This document shows, one piece after another, positions 39,931-52,536 of a stretch of 64,000 bases of DNA (within the stretch, counting starts at the first letter, position 1; every line of letters starts with the position of its first letter). A program made the position numbers and the translations under genes. The DNA comes from Neodiprion pinetum (lineage: Eukaryota > Arthropoda > Insecta > Hymenoptera > Diprionidae). Under the pieces are notes generated by a model that had not been told where the DNA came from, made no database searches, and saw only the letters and a program-made list of their open reading frames with translations. The stretch is taken from assembly GCF_021155775.2 (NCBI RefSeq), contig NC_060234.1, positions 14,621,871-14,685,870 of the forward strand, written 5' to 3'.

Positions 39931-41495
39931 TTTCAATCATTTCTTTACTATTCTTTTTAAGTAAAAAGCAATGATTAGCATCATGTCCTATTTTATGACA
40001 AAATAAACACGTTACTACATTTTGATCTGTCATAACTGCGCCTCTAATTTCGTGTTTGTTACTGTGATTCTGAAGAGAACCACGATTTACACGATTATAA
40101 TACTTGTTATTATTTTTATTTCTATAATTTTGAGGTTTTGATTCCTCCGAGTGTTCAAAGCTTCGTCTTTCTGAGGTGTTTTCGGACACCTCAATCCGAC
40201 GAAGCTTGTTCAGCCCAAAATATTGCTTTCTCATTGCCTCCACCTCGAGGGCTTTGGCTGTTGCCTCCCGCAGAGAAGTGAGGCCTGACGTTCCAACGGC
40301 CATTTTAATCTCTGGATCATTAATCGCATTCAAAAAAAGCTTGCGTTGCTAATAAATTACGAGACGGCTCGTGATCCGGCAAAGCTATACGAGAAAGCCG
40401 TTCAATGTCCTGACTAAGAGACGCGAGGTCTTCGTCTCGTCCTTGTCTTCTTGTCTGTAACTGTGCCGTGTACAGTTTCGTTAAGTGGTCATTTCCATAC
40501 CTCAACTTTAATGCAGAACTAAGTTTTTCATAATCAGAGATTTCTTCCTCAGACAACGCCGTTAAAACATTCAAAGCCGGCGTTCGAAGACAGGAGGCAA
40601 GACTGTGGGCCCTCATGGCGGAGTCCCACTGATTATGTTTAGCAATTGTATTAAACTGGCGTTCATAATCTGCCCATGGTATTTTTCCGTCAAAAATTGG
40701 CGGTTTTAAAGGATAAAGAGGTTTCTCATTAATCTGAGAAGCAACCTCAGGAAATCTTGAATTATTTAATTGATTAAAATGAGAACATCGAGGTCGAGCT
40801 TGAGGCAAAGGCTCGGAAAAACCAACCTCATTATTAACCGTTACTCTACCAATTGGGGATTCAACTACTCCCCTAGTAAAAGGCACAGACCTTGAGTCTC
40901 GTACATCCTGGAACTGTCCTGGATGTTGGACCTGTCGAACAGCGGGAACGGGAACAGGAGAAGAAACAGGAGAGGAAAGCGGCGTAACGACTCTGGAACC
41001 TCGTGGGGTGACAGCCGGTTCTCCTGAGCCATTCACCTGATGAACAGCCTGAAGAGCTGCCACAGTCGTCCGGAACAGTTCGTGTAGACTGGTTTCGGAT
41101 CGTTCTTGTGCTTCTCTATCAAGCCTGCGCTGTTCCAGCTGTTGTTCTTGTTCTCTTCTTCGCTGTTCCAACTGTTGTTCTTGTTCTCTTTTTCGCTGTT
41201 CCAACTGTTGTTCTTGTTCTCTTTTTCGCTGTTCCAACTGTTGTTCTTGTTCTCTTTTTCGCTGCTCTTGTTGATCAAGAAGCAGCTGAAGAAGTTGCTG
41301 TTGTTGGCGCTCAGCAGCCTCTTGCTGTTGAGACATGATCTTCAGCAGATCAATTTGAGAGATTGTCGAAAGAATTGGAAGAGGGTCCACTGAAGGCGAT
41401 GGAATTGTTTCAGGGACCCGCGGATTCTCCATAACAAAAGGTTCTTCTCCGCTACTTTCTCTTCTTCGTGAGCGCGTCAAACGACTGCTACTCAT
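39930..41495 (-). pseudogene. gag: Gypsy-1b Gag
   Basis: ATG 41495 (MSSSRLTRSRRRESSGEE). A Gln/Arg/Glu-rich region built from a 33-bp repeat (41128-41259) precedes the capsid-like part: YERQFN (near 40650), LRYGNDHLTKLYTAQLQTRRQGRDEDL (split, near 40420-40500) and LSRIALPD. A small indel in an A run near 40330 shifts the frame, and the rest (AINDPEIKMAV..., ALEVEAMRKQ) leads to a CX2CX4HX4C knuckle, CLFCHKIGHDANHC (near 39970-40012). It then runs into a Lys stretch encoded by the A tract. Clearly homologous to Gypsy-1 Gag (same order, similar words). Nearly intact; the frameshift could also be a sequencing error in the homopolymer. Confidence 0.8.
41128..41259 (-). repeat. 33-bp coding minisatellite, four units
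   Basis: Four direct units of 33 bases encode an 11-residue EQRKREQEQQL-type repeat in Gag. The last three units are almost identical. Confidence 0.9.
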
Positions 41496-41561
41496 AATTA
41501 AAGTTCGCGCACTGAGTTGATTCAATTAATAAGAACTCAAGATCCCGCTTCTGACACCAAT

Positions 41562-41839
41562 TGTAACGATTTAGGCGTTACGTTAATAAAATATGGATCC
41601 GTGAGTTTACTTATTATCAAATCAAAGGCGTGAACAAAAATATCGTGATAAATGCTTTTAATGCAATATACGTGTTTCTTGTTTAAAGTCTGAAACAAGA
41701 CTGTTTTTACAATAATATCGGTTGGCGCAGCAACCTTATTCTTTTTAAAGACATAAGAGGTTTATAAACGTCTTTTATCTATGCTGACTACTAGATCATT
41801 AAAGAGGGGGCAAAACGGGTGATTTCACCCTTTGTAACA
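41562..41839 (-). repeat. Gypsy-1b 5' LTR
   Basis: 278 bp. The tRNA-Leu-like primer site (TGGTGTCAGAAGCGGGATC on the minus strand, 41560-41542) follows directly. Confidence 0.92.
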
Positions 41840-41843
41840 GTAT

Positions 41844-43556
41844 TTTAGTATTGTTATCTGTCTTTCCTCTAAATTTCTGTACTAGTAGTACCTATCATAT
41901 TCCACCGCTTATTGTAGTTTATCTGCTATTGCGCAAGCTGTGTATCGTAAATGGAGTTGCTTGGAGTACACCTGAGCGTAGATTTATCCGCTACATACTT
42001 ATTGTACTTCTCTCTATTTTTTTACTGCCGATTTCGTATTGATTATTACTTGATATATTTTCATGATTCTTGCAATATCGTATTTCTTTGTCAATTCAAG
42101 TTCTGCGTATTATTACTGATTTTCTCGCAATAAGGTGTATTTTGTGTGTTCTCTATCTTGATAAAACCTCTCTAAGCCTTACACAATTTCGTAATTTTGC
42201 GTAAATTGAAAGTAACGATATCTCTGTACATAATCTCAAATTTGTTAAATATTAAAAATTATCAGTTCGATCCTTTATCGATAATTTTCAGGTAAATTTG
42301 CTCCCGCCCGTCAATTACTCCCCATCGCTAACTTTGTTTTCTTCGTTGGTCACCAGCCTTCTGAGCTATCGTCAATATCGTCAACTATTGATTTCTAAGA
42401 AAGTTCTTATTCTCTGATCGAAAATTGAGAGAATAATAGTAACCATAACGTCATTCTTAGAAAATTGAGCAAAATCTCGTCGCCCAGTGATACGTAGTTT
42501 CGATTAAATTTTTGCATTTTATTGCTTCTATCGACCTATGCCCAATTCTCTCTGTTAACTATTGTCTTTCGTTCAATGCTGCTTTTCAACTCTATTTTGT
42601 TGAAATTCCTGTGAACTTGAGTTACACGAACTTGTGAATTCAATCAACCATATATGACTAATTGACCTGTTAATTATCCTGACTTGAGTTTATTTCTTTA
42701 CTTAATCATCTATTGCTAGCTGTCTTTGAATACCGCCACTCTATCAGTTTGTGTAATTACCTGGGCTGAGCCAGTCACGTAACGAGTTCTGTAATCATTT
42801 AAAAATTCAATTCATAAATGAAGGCTGGCACCCAACAAGTGTCTTTTTCTTCCGCTTATTAAGTTCAGGATAATTAGAGAATCGCGATAAAGTGCCAACA
42901 GTAGATCCTCAACTGAGATTAGCGTTACAGCACATATTTTGAGATAAACTTCCCGAAGGCTTCAGAACATACAGGATGAGTTTCGAAATTATTCACACCA
43001 CAAGTTTCAAACCTTCGAATTGTGATTAGATGACGTTACTTCTTACCTCATAGAACATATTTTTGTACATGCATTTGTATGTGATTGTTTACCATCGAAT
43101 TTGGTCAAGAAAGATTCAGGAGCTGCAACAACTCGTTGCTCAAGGAAGGAGATTCAAAGGTCGATAGTTGTGAAATTTATGAATTATTCACTTTTATGCG
43201 CTCTTTATTAAGATGAAAATAAAAATACTGGTTCAACAGAAATGTAATTTATTACAAAATTACAATTATTGAGCATTGGTTTTGCTCCGAGATATTATTA
43301 CATGGTGTAACATATATACGACCGCGCGCGTAGGCTTCGATCGAGAGACTTCTCCCAGAGGCCGCAAAGTGAACGGAGCAACTTTCAGTTACATCGAGAA
43401 TCGACATATTTTGGCACGGAAATGCAAAACTTCGAATTTTATACAAATTGCTTATACGGATCTTATACAAACCGCCCGCTTTGAACCAACTGGGTTCAAA
43501 TACAAAATAAATGTTTCCTTTTTGTACATAGTTTTGTCTTTTTTACATCGTAACTT
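41844..43556. other. AT-rich stretch without a supported gene
   Basis: No convincing coding region. On the minus strand near 43300-43420 a TATATATG-containing, GC-mixed part could be remains of the BEL/Pao 3' LTR (the BEL/Pao pol ends at 48879 and the LINE lies in between), but no matching 5' LTR was found. Confidence 0.4.
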
Positions 43557-43878
43557 TGGTGTAATTATGTATGTATGTAATCTTTATTGTTCCCCTTGGG
43601 GTTACAAGGACTTCCTTTTTCCTCTTCCTTTACAATATTTTTTTTACATGTTTTCTTAACCTATTCTTAACCTAATTCTTACTTCCTACCTTATCCTTAC
43701 TTGATTTCTAATTGCCTGTGTCCTGTGCCATTGCCTTGCCATTCCCTTACTTTCCCTCTTATCCTTTTCTTACTTTGTATCCTTATCTTTACTTAACCTT
43801 ATCCTATTTTACCTTATTCTATTCCCTAATTCGTCCTTATCCTAATCGACTTCCATTTCCCATTCATCTCTCACTCTT

Positions 43879-46800
43879 TCATTCTCTTGTACATCCCTGA
43901 TCCTTTCCAATTCTCTCATCCCGACTTCTCCCCCCCCCCTCCTCACCTAACATCTCCCACGCCACCTCCTGCCAGCTTTCCTCCCTTCTATCCCAGCCTA
44001 CGCACCTTTCCCATACGTGCTCCCATGTCTCCTCCTCCCCCCCGCACACCCTACACCTTCTCTTTTCCTCTTCTTCCCAGTACCTTGCCTCCTTCATCTC
44101 GCTTCCTAACCTAAATCTTGCCACCCTTATCCACCTGCTTTCTCCCCATCCCTTTCCCAGATATCCTATTATCCCTTCTCCTTTCACTAGCCTGTACCAT
44201 CTGTTGTACCTCGATTCCCTTATTTTCTCCCACCTCTCTTTTCTCTGTTCTTCCCTCTCTCTCTCCTCTATTTCCCTAAACTCCATCTCGCCCCTCTCCC
44301 TTCTCGCGACTACCTCTCTACTCTCTGCTCCCCTTTCCGCAGAGAAACTTTCCCTTTCTCTTTCCCACCTCGATCCCTGCCTCCCAGCTTCTGCCTTGTC
44401 CCTTATCTCTTCCCAGCATCTCCTAGCTAACTCGCTACCCTCCCCTCTCTCCAGCTTCCTTTCAAAATTCCATGCCCTTCCCCCTACCCTAATCCTTAGT
44501 TTCTCCCTCTGTAGTTCCTCCCTTACTAGATATCCCGGTGTTCTCCCATCCACTCCTAATGTCCATCTCAAAAATCTATCCTGTACCGCCTCGACCGCCC
44601 TCCACTTCCTCCACCCCCATATCTCCGATGCATACTCTATTACCGTTCATACTAGCCTGTCAAATAACCAAATCCTTTTTTCCCAATCCCTCCCAAACCT
44701 TCTTTTTCCTATTCCCCATACCTGCCTCATTACTACCCCTGCCTTCCGTACTTTCTCTTTCACCTGTGCTTCCTGTCCCCCATTGCACTTTACTCTATAC
44801 CCTAAATAGCTGACCTCTTTCACCTCCTCTATCCTTTTCCCTTTCCATCTCCAATCTATGTTTTTCCTTCTACCGCCTCCTTTCCTAAATCTCATAATCT
44901 TTGATTTCCCTACATTTACCGTCAGCCTTTTCCTATCCATATACCTTTCTAACTTCCTAATCATTATCTCCATTTCCTCTTCACTTTCCGCTAGTAACAC
45001 TATATCATCCGCATAAGCTAAAGTGCATACCCTGCCGCCGGCTAACTCCACCCCCCCAACCCTTCTCCCTCTCCCCATTTCCTCTTCTCAGTCCGCCAGC
45101 AGCAGGTTGAACACATGCGGACTGAGCGGACATCCCTGCCTTACCCCCCTCGCTGTCCAAAACGCCTCTCCTATCTTTCCCCCGCTCCTTACTCGACTCT
45201 TTGTTTCCTTGTAAATTTCCTTTATCCTTACCCTTAGCCCTTCCCTCACCCCTCTCCTTTCCATAGTCTCCCACAGCACCTTTCTGTTCACTGAATCAAA
45301 AGCAGCTTTCAGGTCCACAAAAAACGCCACCATCTTTCCCTTATCCTTTCCCACCTGCCTATTGATTTAATAATTAAGTACATATATATTGTCAATGGTG
45401 CCCATGCCTTTTCTGAAACCCGTTTGGTTTTGTGGTATCAAGCCCTTTTCTTCTACCTCTCTTTCTAACCTATCCGCTAATGCCATCGCATACACCTTAT
45501 ATAGAGTTGGCTTCAAAGTCACCCCCCTATACTCTTCTACCCTTTTTCCCTCCCCCTTCTCAACTATCGGCGCTATCAATCCCTCCCTCCAATCCTCTGG
45601 CAAGCCCTCCCCCACCCAAACTCTGTTACATGTTTTCCATATCCACTGCTCTATTTCCTCCCCCCCATACCTCCATACCTCGCTAACTATTCCATCCCCC
45701 CCTGGTGCCTTTCCATCCCTCAGCTTTCCTATCACCTTTTTAATCTCTTTCCTCTGCAGCTCCCCTTCCCCGTCCCCCTTCCTATTTACCGACTCCCCGC
45801 CTCCTGTTACCTTGCTTTCTACCCCGCCTAATAATCCCATGAAATACTCCCTCCACTCCTGATCTCCTATTTCTTCATTCACCTTCTTCCACTTCTTTCT
45901 TTCCCTATTAACTATCTCCCATACCTTGCTTTCTGTCTTTGCTTCCGCTGCTTCTTTTATGAATCCCTTATTTTCTTTCTTTTTTCTCTCCTCGCATAGC
46001 CTATTATATTCCCTTCTTCCCTTTCTATACGCGTCCCCTTCCCCCTCCCCCTTTCTCCATTTCCTCAGACTCTGCCTAACTTCCGCTTTTTTTCGCTTAA
46101 ATTCCTCATCCCACCATCCCTTTTTCGCTTCCCTTCCCCTCCCTCCTACATCTAAGGCTCGTCCAAACTCCCTTATTCTTTTCTCTATCTCTTTCCCTAC
46201 ATCCACTTCTCCTATCCCCTCCCATTTGACTTCTGTTCTAAACCTCATCCTACCCTCCTCCGTCCAGTCTCCTCTACTAGTTCCCCCTACTCTTTTTCCC
46301 TTCCTTGTCCTAGCCACTGCCCCCCTCAACCACACTATTACCGGGTGATGATCCGAGTCAACCCTATCCCCAATCTCTATCCTTTTGACCCTATCCCTCA
46401 CCTCGATGTCTCCTATAGCGTAGTCTATCACTGTCACCCCTGCCCCTCCTACATACGTAAATTCCCCCTCCTCATCCCCTTCTATGTTCCCGTTCATTAT
46501 TGCCTATCCTGTCTCCTCTAAAAATTGCACCAGCTGCCTACCTTCCGAGTTTATTTTCCTTTCCTTTGATTTCCTACTCCTACTCTCCTCCTCTCCTTCT
46601 CCCCAGCATCCTCCCCCCTCCTGCCCTGTCCTGGCATTAAAATCACCCCCCACTAACACTTTTACCCCTCCCTCTACCTCTTCTGCCCGCTCCTTCAATT
46701 CCCCTATCTTCTTTTTTATATCCCCATTTACGTATATTCCTACTACTACCCATTTTTCCCCCCCTACACTTATTTTCCTTGTTATCATGCCCTTTTTCAC

Positions 46801-47148
46801 CTCTTCCCTCCCTCCCTTCCCACTTACTATCTCCCTTCTTACCCCTGACAGCATTCCGCCTATTGCTCTTCCCTTCCTATTTTTTCTAACCGCATACTGC
46901 ACTTCCCATTTATACCCTACTGGCAACTTATTTCTAATCCTTTCCCACCCCTTCTTTTCTATCCATGTCTCCATTAGAAATATTACATCCCACTCCCCTA
47001 GCCCCCTCCAGAAATCTTCATCCTTTCTCGCGAGCCTCGCCACATTCCAAAAAGCTACTTTCCACCCCTCCCTTTCTGTCTCGCCTACTCCCCTCTCTCT
47101 CCTCCTTATTTCCCTCCCCACCTGCCTCTGTCCCCCCCCACTACCCAT
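43879..47148 (-). pseudogene. LINE ORF2: endonuclease and reverse transcriptase, single frame with four stops
   Basis: ATG 47148 to the stop at 43879 is one frame of 1090 codons interrupted only by stops at about 46504, 45367, 45088 and 44647; no frameshift is needed. APE endonuclease words: VAFWNVARL (near 47060), FLMETWI, VGIYVNGD, VLVGGDFNARTGQ (near 46640) and DSDHHPVIV (near 46345). RT words: KAPGGDGIVSEVWRYGG (near 45690), FFVDLKAAFDSVNRK (near 45300), GVRQGCPLSPHVFNLLL (near 45130) and LAYADDIVLL (near 45010) with the catalytic Asp pair. A C-terminal CX2C..HX4C motif CRVCGGEEETWEHVWERC lies near 44010. ORF2 would nick the target and reverse-transcribe from it. Close to intact, so a recent insertion. 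Confidence 0.88.
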
Positions 47149-47327
47149 TCCCCCGACTGCCTTTCCCTACGTACCCTTCCCTGTGCTTCTATACTTCCCT
47201 CTTGTCTTTCCTCGCTTGCCGACCTTTCCCTATCGCTTTCCCCTACTTTTCCTCTCCCCTCCCTTTGCCCCCCTTCCCTTGCTCTCCCTGTACCGTCCCT
47301 AAGCACCTCGCCTATCTCATCCCACTT

Positions 47328-48350
47328 TCACATTTTCCCTTCTATCCAGATCTTTGCATACCCTATTCTTACTCTGTTTCCCCTTCTCTCCTCAATAGCT
47401 GCTATCTTCCTCAACTTCCATTTCATTCTTCTCTCTGCCCAGGTGAGATCCTTGTCTATTCTCTCCTCCCTCCCTTTGAGTAGGCTTTTTCTTCCCATTA
47501 CCTGCCTCTTTTGCTCCCTATTTCCTAGTCTTGCTATCCATATCCCCTTTCCTCCCCCCTTTTTCGCGCCTACCTCCCACATATCCTTTACCTCGACCTC
47601 TACCCCTATTAGCTGCAAAATCTTTTTCAACTCTTTCTTTTCTCTTCCCTTCTCAAGTCTCGCTCCTCTCACTACTGTATTTCCCCTTCTTTTTTCCCTT
47701 TCTTTCCTCTCTATGGCCCACTTCATCTCTTTTAATCTATCTTTTGTTACCTGCGCCACTTCCGCATTCCCCTGTACCTGCCTTTCTCCCCCTCCTTCTG
47801 CACTCTTATTTTCTAATTCTAACAGCCTCTCCTTTACCCTTTCTATCTCCCCCCCTCTCCGCTCTTCTACCTCTTCTAGTCTTTTACCTAGATCCGTTAT
47901 CATTTCCTTCATCTCCCCCCTCTCTACTTCCCACTGCTCTTCCCTTCTAGTCATTTCGCCTTTCATCTTTTCCATTTATTCCCTGATCCCCCTTCCCTGC
48001 CCTTTGACCTCCTCTAGACCTATCTTTAGCTCTTCCCTAATCAACCTTAGCATATCTTGTATACCCCCTCCCTCTGCCTTCCCTTCCTCCCCTGTCTTAC
48101 CCTCCAGCGACCGGTGCACTTTCCTGCTTTTCCCAAATACTCTTTCTTTTTCCTGCATCTCGTCTACATCCTCCTCCCCTTTTTCCCCTTCCTCCTCCCG
48201 CTTTCTCCTCCATAAGTCTAGCACCGTCGCCGTCGATCCCAGGCTATGCCTCCTATCTCTCCCTAACGCTGCTACTGCCCCCGGCCTACCTTTCTTTTTC
48301 TCCTCCTCTTCCCTGTTCGCCCCTTCTTTTTGGCCACCCGCGTTACTCAT
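47328..48350 (-). pseudogene. LINE ORF1: coiled-coil RNA-binding-like protein with one stop
   Basis: ATG 48350 (MSNAGGQKEG) runs 341 codons in one frame to TGA at 47328, interrupted once by TAA at 47976-47978, which is directly followed by ATG. The N-terminal half is Glu/Lys/Arg-rich and disordered. The second half has long heptad-like helices (EMITDLGKRLEEVEERR, VKERLLELENK), then a mixed domain (NTVVRGARL, ELKKILQLIGVEVEVKDMWEVG, GIWIARLGNREQKRQVM) resembling the RRM-like part of LINE ORF1 proteins. It would coat LINE RNA. Either one protein with a recent stop or two adjacent frames. Confidence 0.7.
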
Positions 48351-48878
48351 ACTCTTTCTCTTCTTCACCGCTCCCTACCTTATCTACCCGCCTACCTGTC
48401 TACTCTATCCCCCTTCTTACTCCTTAGGTGTCACTGCCTATTCCTATCTTATCCGAATCGTTGCCGTCCGCCTGCTCTTTCTGCCTAACCTCAAAACTCT
48501 CCCCCTTCTTTCTTTTTCACCCGCCCTTCCCTTCTATCCCTGCCTCCCTATTCCCTTCACCCGACCTCCCGTCTATGTCTTCCCCGCTCCTTCTCTGCCC
48601 TATGTCCTTTTCTCCTCACCTTTGCTATCCTGCTAAATTCTCGCCTTTTCTCTCACACTCTTTCGCACACCTGTCACTCACATTCAAAACGGAATTGGAA
48701 GTCACTCTGGTGTAATTATCAATAGTAAATAAAAACACAATATTTGTTCATAATTCAATTAAAGTACATAATGTACATTGAAGAATAATTGATAGCAATT
48801 TTATCAAATATAATCATTAGAAATTTTAACAAAAATAAAAAGTTTTCTTTTGAAATACTTACAACTAACTTATAAATA

Positions 48879-50000
48879 TTATTTCTGAGTGGATTTCGAG
48901 TCAGAATTCTCATTTTCGATATCAATGGGCAATAAAGTTACTTGACTAATAGGTCGCAAGTATTCACATTTTGCAGTTTTCAATCGAACTACATGCACTT
49001 CATTATCCAATTGGTTCGAAATGCACTCGACATTTCTACCTAAGAGCCACTTTGTTGGCGGCAGATTTGGTTGCTTTAGCAACACCATTTGACCCGTTTG
49101 AACATTCGCTTGTTCGATGCGCCATTTTGATCGTTGCTGCAGTGAACTTAAATAGTCATCTGACCATTTTTGCCAAAATAATTCATAGCACTGCTGGATC
49201 TGTTGCCAACGCGTTAATCGATTTTATTTAGCTTTTGCAACCGACGGTTGGGGAATCGCAACTATACTACTACCTATCAAAAAATGTCCTGGAGTAAGAG
49301 GTTCGAAATATTCGATATTATCGTATAACGCGCCGAATGGCCTTGAATTGAGTGCACCTTCGATTTTGCACCACAAAGTATTTAATTCTTCTAGAGTTGG
49401 TGTTTTGTCACCCAAAATTCTTTTGAAATGTTCTTTCACACTGCGAACTCCGGCTTCCCATAAGCCTCCGAAGTGCGAAGCTGCAGGTGGGTTAAAATGC
49501 CGTACGACTGTGTTGTTTGCAATCAAATCCTTGAATGGAGTTTCACTGCAAACTTTTACGAATGCTTCCTGCAACCATTCGCTATCGGCGCCACGAAAGC
49601 TGATGCCACAATCACTATACAGACGCGACGGTAATCCGTGACGCATAGCAAATCTTTCTAATGTTGCTATAAACCCTGGGGTTGTATAATCAGTGGCAAG
49701 CTCAAGGTGAACTGCCTTAGGTGCCATACACACGAATATTACAATATGGCAAGAATACGATTTATAACCTCGGCCGCTTATAATCCGAACATGCAGCGGA
49801 AAGGCGTAATCGACACCACAGTCTGCAAATAACCGTGGGGGACGCGTTATGCGAGGTGTTGGAAAATCAGCCATTATTTGCGTGGAAGTTTTGGCTCTCG
49901 TTCGAACACACGCGACGCATTTGTAGACGACTGATTTTACCCAAGTTCTAGCATTTAAAATCCAGTATGTTTGTCATAGGGTGCGTAAAGTTAGTTTTAA
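48879..50000 (-). pseudogene. pol: BEL/Pao integrase
   Basis: A zinc-domain-like start (YWILNARTWVKSVVYKC, CVRTRAKT, 49880-49965) leads to the DDE core: Asp in LFADCGVDYAFP (about 49820), Asp in LYSDCGISFRGAD (about 49612) and Glu in FGGLWEAGVRSVKEHFKR (about 49460). ALNSRPFGAL and LTPGHFLIGS follow, the typical BEL/Pao integrase tail. A stop at 49224 interrupts the frame before the C-terminal LTRWQQIQQCYELFWQKWSDDYL and WLLGRNVE part, which ends at 48879. A frameshift separates it from the RNase H upstream. Confidence 0.85.
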
Positions 50001-50016
50001 GCCACCGTGTTCGCAT

Positions 50017-52195
50017 TTAATATGCATGTAATTGCTTATAGATAAGCAATTTAGTCGCACGGTGCTGAGCTGACCCGTCTCGATGTTTCGATTCTATTGA
50101 TAGATTCGATCTAGCAAGGCAACCGCCAACTCTAATTATACCATTATCTAAGTACGGATTTAATGCAATCAATTTACTTTTGTGAGAAAGAGGTTGATTA
50201 TTTTGTATACAATGCAATTCGTCGGGAAATAATAATTGTTGGACATATTTAATAATGTAATTTTCTGCGACAATTATATTAGTCCCGTCAATTTCTTTTG
50301 AAGCTATATCAATATTTTTGATTTTCGATTTGAGTATATCTATACTTTCATAAACGTAAGCTAAGCTTCTCAATACTTTTGTCCATTTGGATGAGCGAAT
50401 TAACAATTCCGACAATTTATTAAATTTTAAAGTAGTTGCATGTATGAAATAGTTTGATTTTTCCTCTAAATTTTCAGTGGTTTGAAAATTACTCAAGTTG
50501 GGGGGCCACCGATCTTCGCTTTCATGTAACCAAGTTGGACCAAGCCACCACGTTGTTGAATTATTTAATTCTTCGACAGTTTTACCACGAGATAAAATAT
50601 CTGTGGGATTTGTTTCAGTGGGAACGTGACGCCACTGACATTCAGGCAACAATGTATGAATTTCTGAAACTCTATTCGCCACAAACGTTTTCCAATGAGA
50701 GGCATGTTGATTTAGCCAAGTCAATACTATACCAGCACCAGTCCAACATTTATATTTTAAATGCGAGATAGAGCGCGATTTTCGAATATGCGCAATGAGT
50801 CGCGCGAGTAAAACAGCTGCCTGCAATTCAAGACGAGGGATCGAAAGTTTACTAGCTAGCAACGAAACGATAATGTTATTTAAGGAAGTAACCGCTCTTA
50901 AGTATACTACTGCGCCGTACGCTTTTTCTGACGCGTCGGCGAAACCATTCAATTGTATATCGATGTGATCAGGAGAAAAACCTGTCCAACGAGGGATAGA
51001 AATTTCCGTTAATTGACTCAACGAACTAACGTATTGCGATATAGATTCGACTAAGGATATTGGCAATGGTTCATCCCAATCATAATTATCACGCCATAAC
51101 TTTTGCATAAACATTTTTCCTACGACGACAATTGGCGAAATCCAACCTATAGGATCAAATTGTTTTGCTTATAATGATAGAACAGTTCTTTCCGTAACCT
51201 GTTCAAGTAGCTCGATATTTGTTTGAAAAACGAATTATCAGTGGTTGGATTCCACCGAATGCCGAGAATTTTCGAAGTATCAAATTCGTTGAGCGGAGTG
51301 CTCCAAGCTAAGCCGTGATCGGCTGGATCAATATTTTCAAGTAAATTTTGCGAATTGTTGGACGATTTCCGAGCTTGAAGTTTAGCTTTCTGCAAAAGTT
51401 GGACTAATTGCTCGCGAGCTTTTCGAGTAAAAGCTTCGTCATGAGCTCCAAAAAATATATCGTCTACGAAAGTATCGATTTTCAAAATATCAGAAGCTAA
51501 AGGAGAGTTTTCGCCTTCCTCCTCGACAAATTGTAAAAGTACACGCAATGCGAGAAAAGGTGCACTTCGAGTGCCGTATGCAACCGTTAAGAGACAATAC
51601 TCTTTGATAGGTGCGTCTGGGTTATCGCGCCACAGTATACATTGGCACCAGACATCATGCAAGTGAACGAGAATCTGTCGATACACTTTTACAAGATCGG
51701 CTCCATAGACAAAATTGTATGATCTCCAGTTTTAAATGATAATTGGCAATTCCGATTGTAATGCTGGGCCTGTATACATGTGATCGTTTAGCGAGATTTT
51801 GTTCAAAGTTTTCGATGACGCATTAAATATGACGCGAAGTGGCGTAATAGCACTATCTTCACACGAATAATAGGGTGATGACGGACAAACAAAGGATTGT
51901 ATTGTTTATATTTTGGATCTAGCATTTCATACGGTATCATATGGTTGAGTTGTTTGTAATCACTCATAAACTTATTATATTTGAGACGATTTTCTTCAGT
52001 ACTTTTAGCTGGACGATTTTCAATACGTTTTAAGCAATAGTCTGCTTGTTTTCGAGTATCACCGATATTAAAGGGTGGATTAACCTTAAATGGGATACGA
52101 ACTATGTAGCGATCGTCGCTTGATCGCGAGTGTATATCACGAAAGTGAGTTTCGCAAAGTTCATCTTCGACTGATGATACTTTTGCTTGAGGCAA
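50017..52195 (-). pseudogene. pol: BEL/Pao reverse transcriptase and RNase H (broken)
   Basis: RT N-terminal words (RIPFKVNPPFNIGDTRKQAD near 52060-52110; NRLKYNKFMSDYKQLNHM near 51950-52000; NPLFVRHHPII near 51870) are followed by HLHDVWCQCILWRD (near 51640), LLTVAYGTRSAPFLALRVL (near 51560) and TFVDDIFFGA with the catalytic Asp pair (near 51460). After a frame break near 51147, RNase H follows with IQLNGFADASEKAYGAVVYLR (near 50930) and CWTGAGIVLTWL (near 50730). Broken near 51800, 51690 and 51130. Strongly BEL/Pao in sequence order. Confidence 0.85.
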
Positions 52196-52536
52196 ATCCT
52201 CCGATTCAAAAAATCTTTTAAGCGATGCATTGAGAGCATCATTCGAAATCCAATGATTTAGGACGATAGAACTTGGTCTATTGCTATGTTGATTCGAGGC
52301 TGAATTGCCGACGTTTCCGGATATAACCCAACCGAATATAGTTTGTTTTGCAATTGGCTGACCCGGACGTCCTCGCTAAAGTCCATTCAGCAGCAAGTCT
52401 CCGTATACATCTGCTCCGATGAGCAAATGAATAGGATCGTTACTCGCAGGATCGTCAGCGAGTTGAAGCTGTGCTAAATGAGGCCATGACTCGAATTGAA
52501 TTTTATTGTTTGCTATATACGATGTGATTTTCGGTA

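Larger units (their letters stand above)
38428..41839 (-). mobile_element. Gypsy-1b: non-autonomous LTR element related to Gypsy-1
   Basis: 3.4 kb with two 278-bp LTRs and GTAT duplications at 38424-38427 and 41840-41843. It contains a gag but no protease, RT or integrase. Between gag and the conserved 3' region lie a 33-base A tract (on the coding strand) and about 430 bases unrelated to Gypsy-1. The LTRs are nearly identical (one difference noticed, near 38655 against 41789), so the insertion is recent. It would need enzymes from a relative. Confidence 0.9.
43569..48707 (-). mobile_element. full-length LINE (non-LTR retrotransposon, Jockey/I/R1-like group)
   Basis: 5.1 kb between direct 12-base duplications TGGTGTAATTAT (43557-43568 and 48708-48719). 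Read on the minus strand it has a 5' UTR, ORF1, ORF2 with APE endonuclease and RT, and a short 3' end finishing in CAATAAAG and a TACATACATAC tail. The coding strand is strikingly purine-rich throughout. Clade assignment is tentative. Confidence 0.9.

Noticed and set aside
41128..41259. CRISPR-like direct repeats
   Set aside because: Units are contiguous without spacers and in frame with Gag; a coding minisatellite.
42820..42850. TGGCACCCAACAAGTG, similar to a tRNA-Lys-type primer-binding site
   Set aside because: No LTR boundary or coding region could be attached to it.
44204..48636. Long plus-strand frames rich in Ser, Pro, Leu and Phe
   Set aside because: They lie opposite the LINE ORFs and result from its purine-rich coding strand; no domain, no independent start context.
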